Shown here: piece by piece, positions 24,239-25,527 of the stretch
Layout: each line of letters opens with the position of its first letter
Numbering within the stretch: position 1 is the first letter of the stretch
Translations under genes and position numbers: made by a program
The notes under the pieces: model-generated
Told to the model about the DNA's origin: nothing
Databases searched by the model: none
The model's input: only the letters and a program-made list of their open reading frames with translations
Origin: CAZUHK01 sp964620345
GTDB taxonomy: Bacteria; Planctomycetota; Phycisphaerae; Phycisphaerales; Zrk34
NCBI GenBank assembly: GCA_964620345.1
Contig: CAZUHK010000018.1
Location: forward strand, 1 to 25,527
Direction: 5' to 3'
Length of the DNA stretch: 25,527 nt

Positions 24239-24640
24239 ATGTCCACCGCCTTCCGCGCCATCCTCGCCGGCCTGTCGCTGCTCGCCATCGCCTGCAGCGA
24301 CATCGACCTGAACACCGCGACGACCAGCGAGCGGACCGCCGCCCTGCCGGCCGACACCACGATGAGCGACCGCTACGCGACCGACATCGACTCGCTCGCC
24401 GCGCTGCTGCCGATGGTCTTCAGCGAGATGGGATGGGGCCTGGGCGGGGTACATAACGAGGTCACCGCCCTGGCCGCCAACGGCATCACCGCGACCGATC
24501 GGCCGATCGAGCTGCGGGCCCGGCAGATCGACGCCGACACGATCGTCGTGCAGATCCGTGTCGGCCGCTTCGGCGACGAACCGCTCGAACAACAGTTCCA
24601 ACAGACCCTGCGTGCCACCCTCGCCGACGCCACCGACTGA
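24239..24640 (+). CDS. DUF3568-like lipoprotein
   Basis: A 133-residue protein with a lipoprotein signal (MSTAFRAILAGLSLLAIAC, Cys19 as lipid site). The mature part reads as a small alpha/beta domain: SLAALLPMVFSEMGWGLGGVHNEVTA, then ELRARQIDADTIVVQIRVGRFGDEPLEQQFQQTL. The IRVGxFGDxxL block followed by a terminal helix is the pattern I know from DUF3568 envelope proteins, whose function is unknown. There is no Shine-Dalgarno. TTGCCC/CATTAT sits so close that the ATG would be the first codon of a leaderless mRNA. It is divergent from phoH with overlapping -10 boxes, and cinA starts 50 nt after its stop. Confidence 0.83.
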   Translation: MSTAFRAILAGLSLLAIACSDIDLNTATTSERTAALPADTTMSDRYATDIDSLAALLPMVFSEMGWGLGGVHNEVTALAANGITATDRPIELRARQIDADTIVVQIRVGRFGDEPLEQQFQQTLRATLADATD

Positions 24641-24690
24641 CCAGCCCCGCGCTCTTGCGCATTGTGAAATCCGCGATCCGTGATACTGCC

Positions 24691-25527
24691 ATGAACGCCA
24701 TCATCCTCAGCATCGGCGATGAACTCGTGCTCGGGCAGACCGTGGACACCAACACCGCGTGGCTCGCCCGGCAACTGGTCCGCCGCGGCATCGGCGCGAA
24801 GATGCACCTGACCGTCGCCGACGATCGGCCGGCCATCGCCGAGGCCTTCCGCGAGGCGATCGGGCAGGCCGAGCTGGTCATCGCCACCGGCGGGCTGGGG
24901 CCGACCGACGACGACCTGACCCGCTTCGCCCTGGCCGATGTGATGGGCGCCGAGCTGGTGCTCGACGAAAGCGCCCTCGCCGACATCGCCGCGTTCTTCG
25001 AGCGCCGCGGCCGGACGATGGTCGATCGCAACAAGGTTCAGGCGATGTGCCCCGCGGGCGCGACCATGCTGGCCAACCCCGCCGGCACCGCCCCCGGAAT
25101 CGACGCCCAAATCCATGGCGCGCGTGTGTTCTGCGTGCCGGGCGTGCCGCGCGAGATGATCGCCCTGTGGGACCGGCACATCGCCCCGGCCCTGCCGCCG
25201 AGCACCGGCCGCGTCATCCTCACCACCCGGATCAACACCTTCGGCCAGGGCGAGAGCGACCTGGCCGAACGCCTGGGCGATCTGATGGCCCGCGACCGCA
25301 ACCCCACCGTGGGCACGACGGTCAGCGAAGGCATCGTCGCGGCGCGCATCCGCAGCGAGTTCCCCGAGCTGCTCACCGCCGAACGCGAGCTGACGGCCAC
25401 CATCGCCGCGGTCGAAAGCGCCCTGGGACCACTGACCTTCGGGCGCGATGACACCACGCTCGCCGATGCCGTGGCCGATCTGCTGCGGGCCGAGAACCTC
25501 ACCCTCGCCACCGCCGAGAGCTGCACC
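24691..25527 (+). CDS. cinA: CinA-family protein, N-terminal part (cut by window edge)
   Basis: The first 279 residues of CinA, whose members act in NAD recycling as pyrophosphatase and/or nicotinamide-nucleotide deamidase. The MoaB/MogA-like domain is clear: MNAIILSIGDELVLGQTVDTN, ATGGLGPTDDDLTRFALADV, NPAGTAPGI and VFCVPGVPREMIALW. The window ends just inside the second domain at LRAENLTLATAESCT, where CinA_C begins, so it cannot be known whether the deamidase half is complete. The frame is open to the last base. No Shine-Dalgarno precedes the ATG; a GATACT hexamer ends 3 nt upstream, too close to be sure of a leaderless start. Confidence 0.95.
   Translation, partial: MNAIILSIGDELVLGQTVDTNTAWLARQLVRRGIGAKMHLTVADDRPAIAEAFREAIGQAELVIATGGLGPTDDDLTRFALADVMGAELVLDESALADIAAFFERRGRTMVDRNKVQAMCPAGATMLANPAGTAPGIDAQIHGARVFCVPGVPREMIALWDRHIAPALPPSTGRVILTTRINTFGQGESDLAERLGDLMARDRNPTVGTTVSEGIVAARIRSEFPELLTAERELTATIAAVESALGPLTFGRDDTTLADAVADLLRAENLTLATAESCT

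Overview
This is a 25.5 kb high-GC bacterial segment with strong G/C bias at third codon positions. It looks like chromosome from a planctomycete-type bacterium, probably near class Phycisphaerae. That placement is inferred from the gene mix, the base composition and the many word-like intergenic repeats; no rRNA or other marker here proves it. I see no tRNA, rRNA, CRISPR array or insertion sequence. Most genes are conserved housekeeping or metabolic genes. The accessory material is one low-GC protease gene and the intergenic repeats.

Layout. 1-726 (-): the N-terminal third of aconitase. 727-1238: a gap with a possible 33-residue ORF and a repeat array. 1239-3920 (+): a receiver-like protein, then groES and groEL, each separated by repeat arrays. 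4154-4984 (+): a stand-alone trypsin-fold protease near 50% GC, bracketed by hairpins. 5388-6377 (-) and 6562-7494 (+): a membrane diguanylate cyclase divergent from an MscS channel. 7686-8126 (-) and 8353-10136 (+): a two-CBS-domain protein divergent from an NSS (SLC6-type) transporter with its 50-residue partner.

10277-15214 (-) is a tight four-gene operon. In transcription order it encodes a WecA/MraY-type phosphoglycosyl transferase, an O-antigen ligase/polymerase with a TPR-like tail, an amidohydrolase and a lipoprotein. All junctions overlap or nearly touch, which suggests a surface-glycan module with two unexplained passengers. 15294-15584 (-): a Dabb-domain protein. 15653-19027 (+): an MTA/SAH-nucleosidase-like protein, chorismate synthase, a flavin-reductase-like protein and TruA. 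19061-20692 (-): a D-aminoacylase-type amidohydrolase. 20884-21786 (+): an unusual calcineurin/PPP-fold phosphoesterase. 22121-24157 (-): a ROK kinase and PhoH. 24239-24640 (+): a DUF3568-like lipoprotein. 24691-end (+): CinA, cut by the window edge.

Two patterns cut across genes. First, several intergenic regions hold tandem short words followed by reverse-complement copies, giving long imperfect hairpins; the same word family recurs at distant sites. Second, four candidate promoters share a TTGCC -35 element with a TATNNT or similar -10, and several starts lie only 6-10 nt after the -10 with no Shine-Dalgarno, which suggests leaderless mRNAs. Neither can be confirmed without genome-wide comparison or transcript-start mapping.
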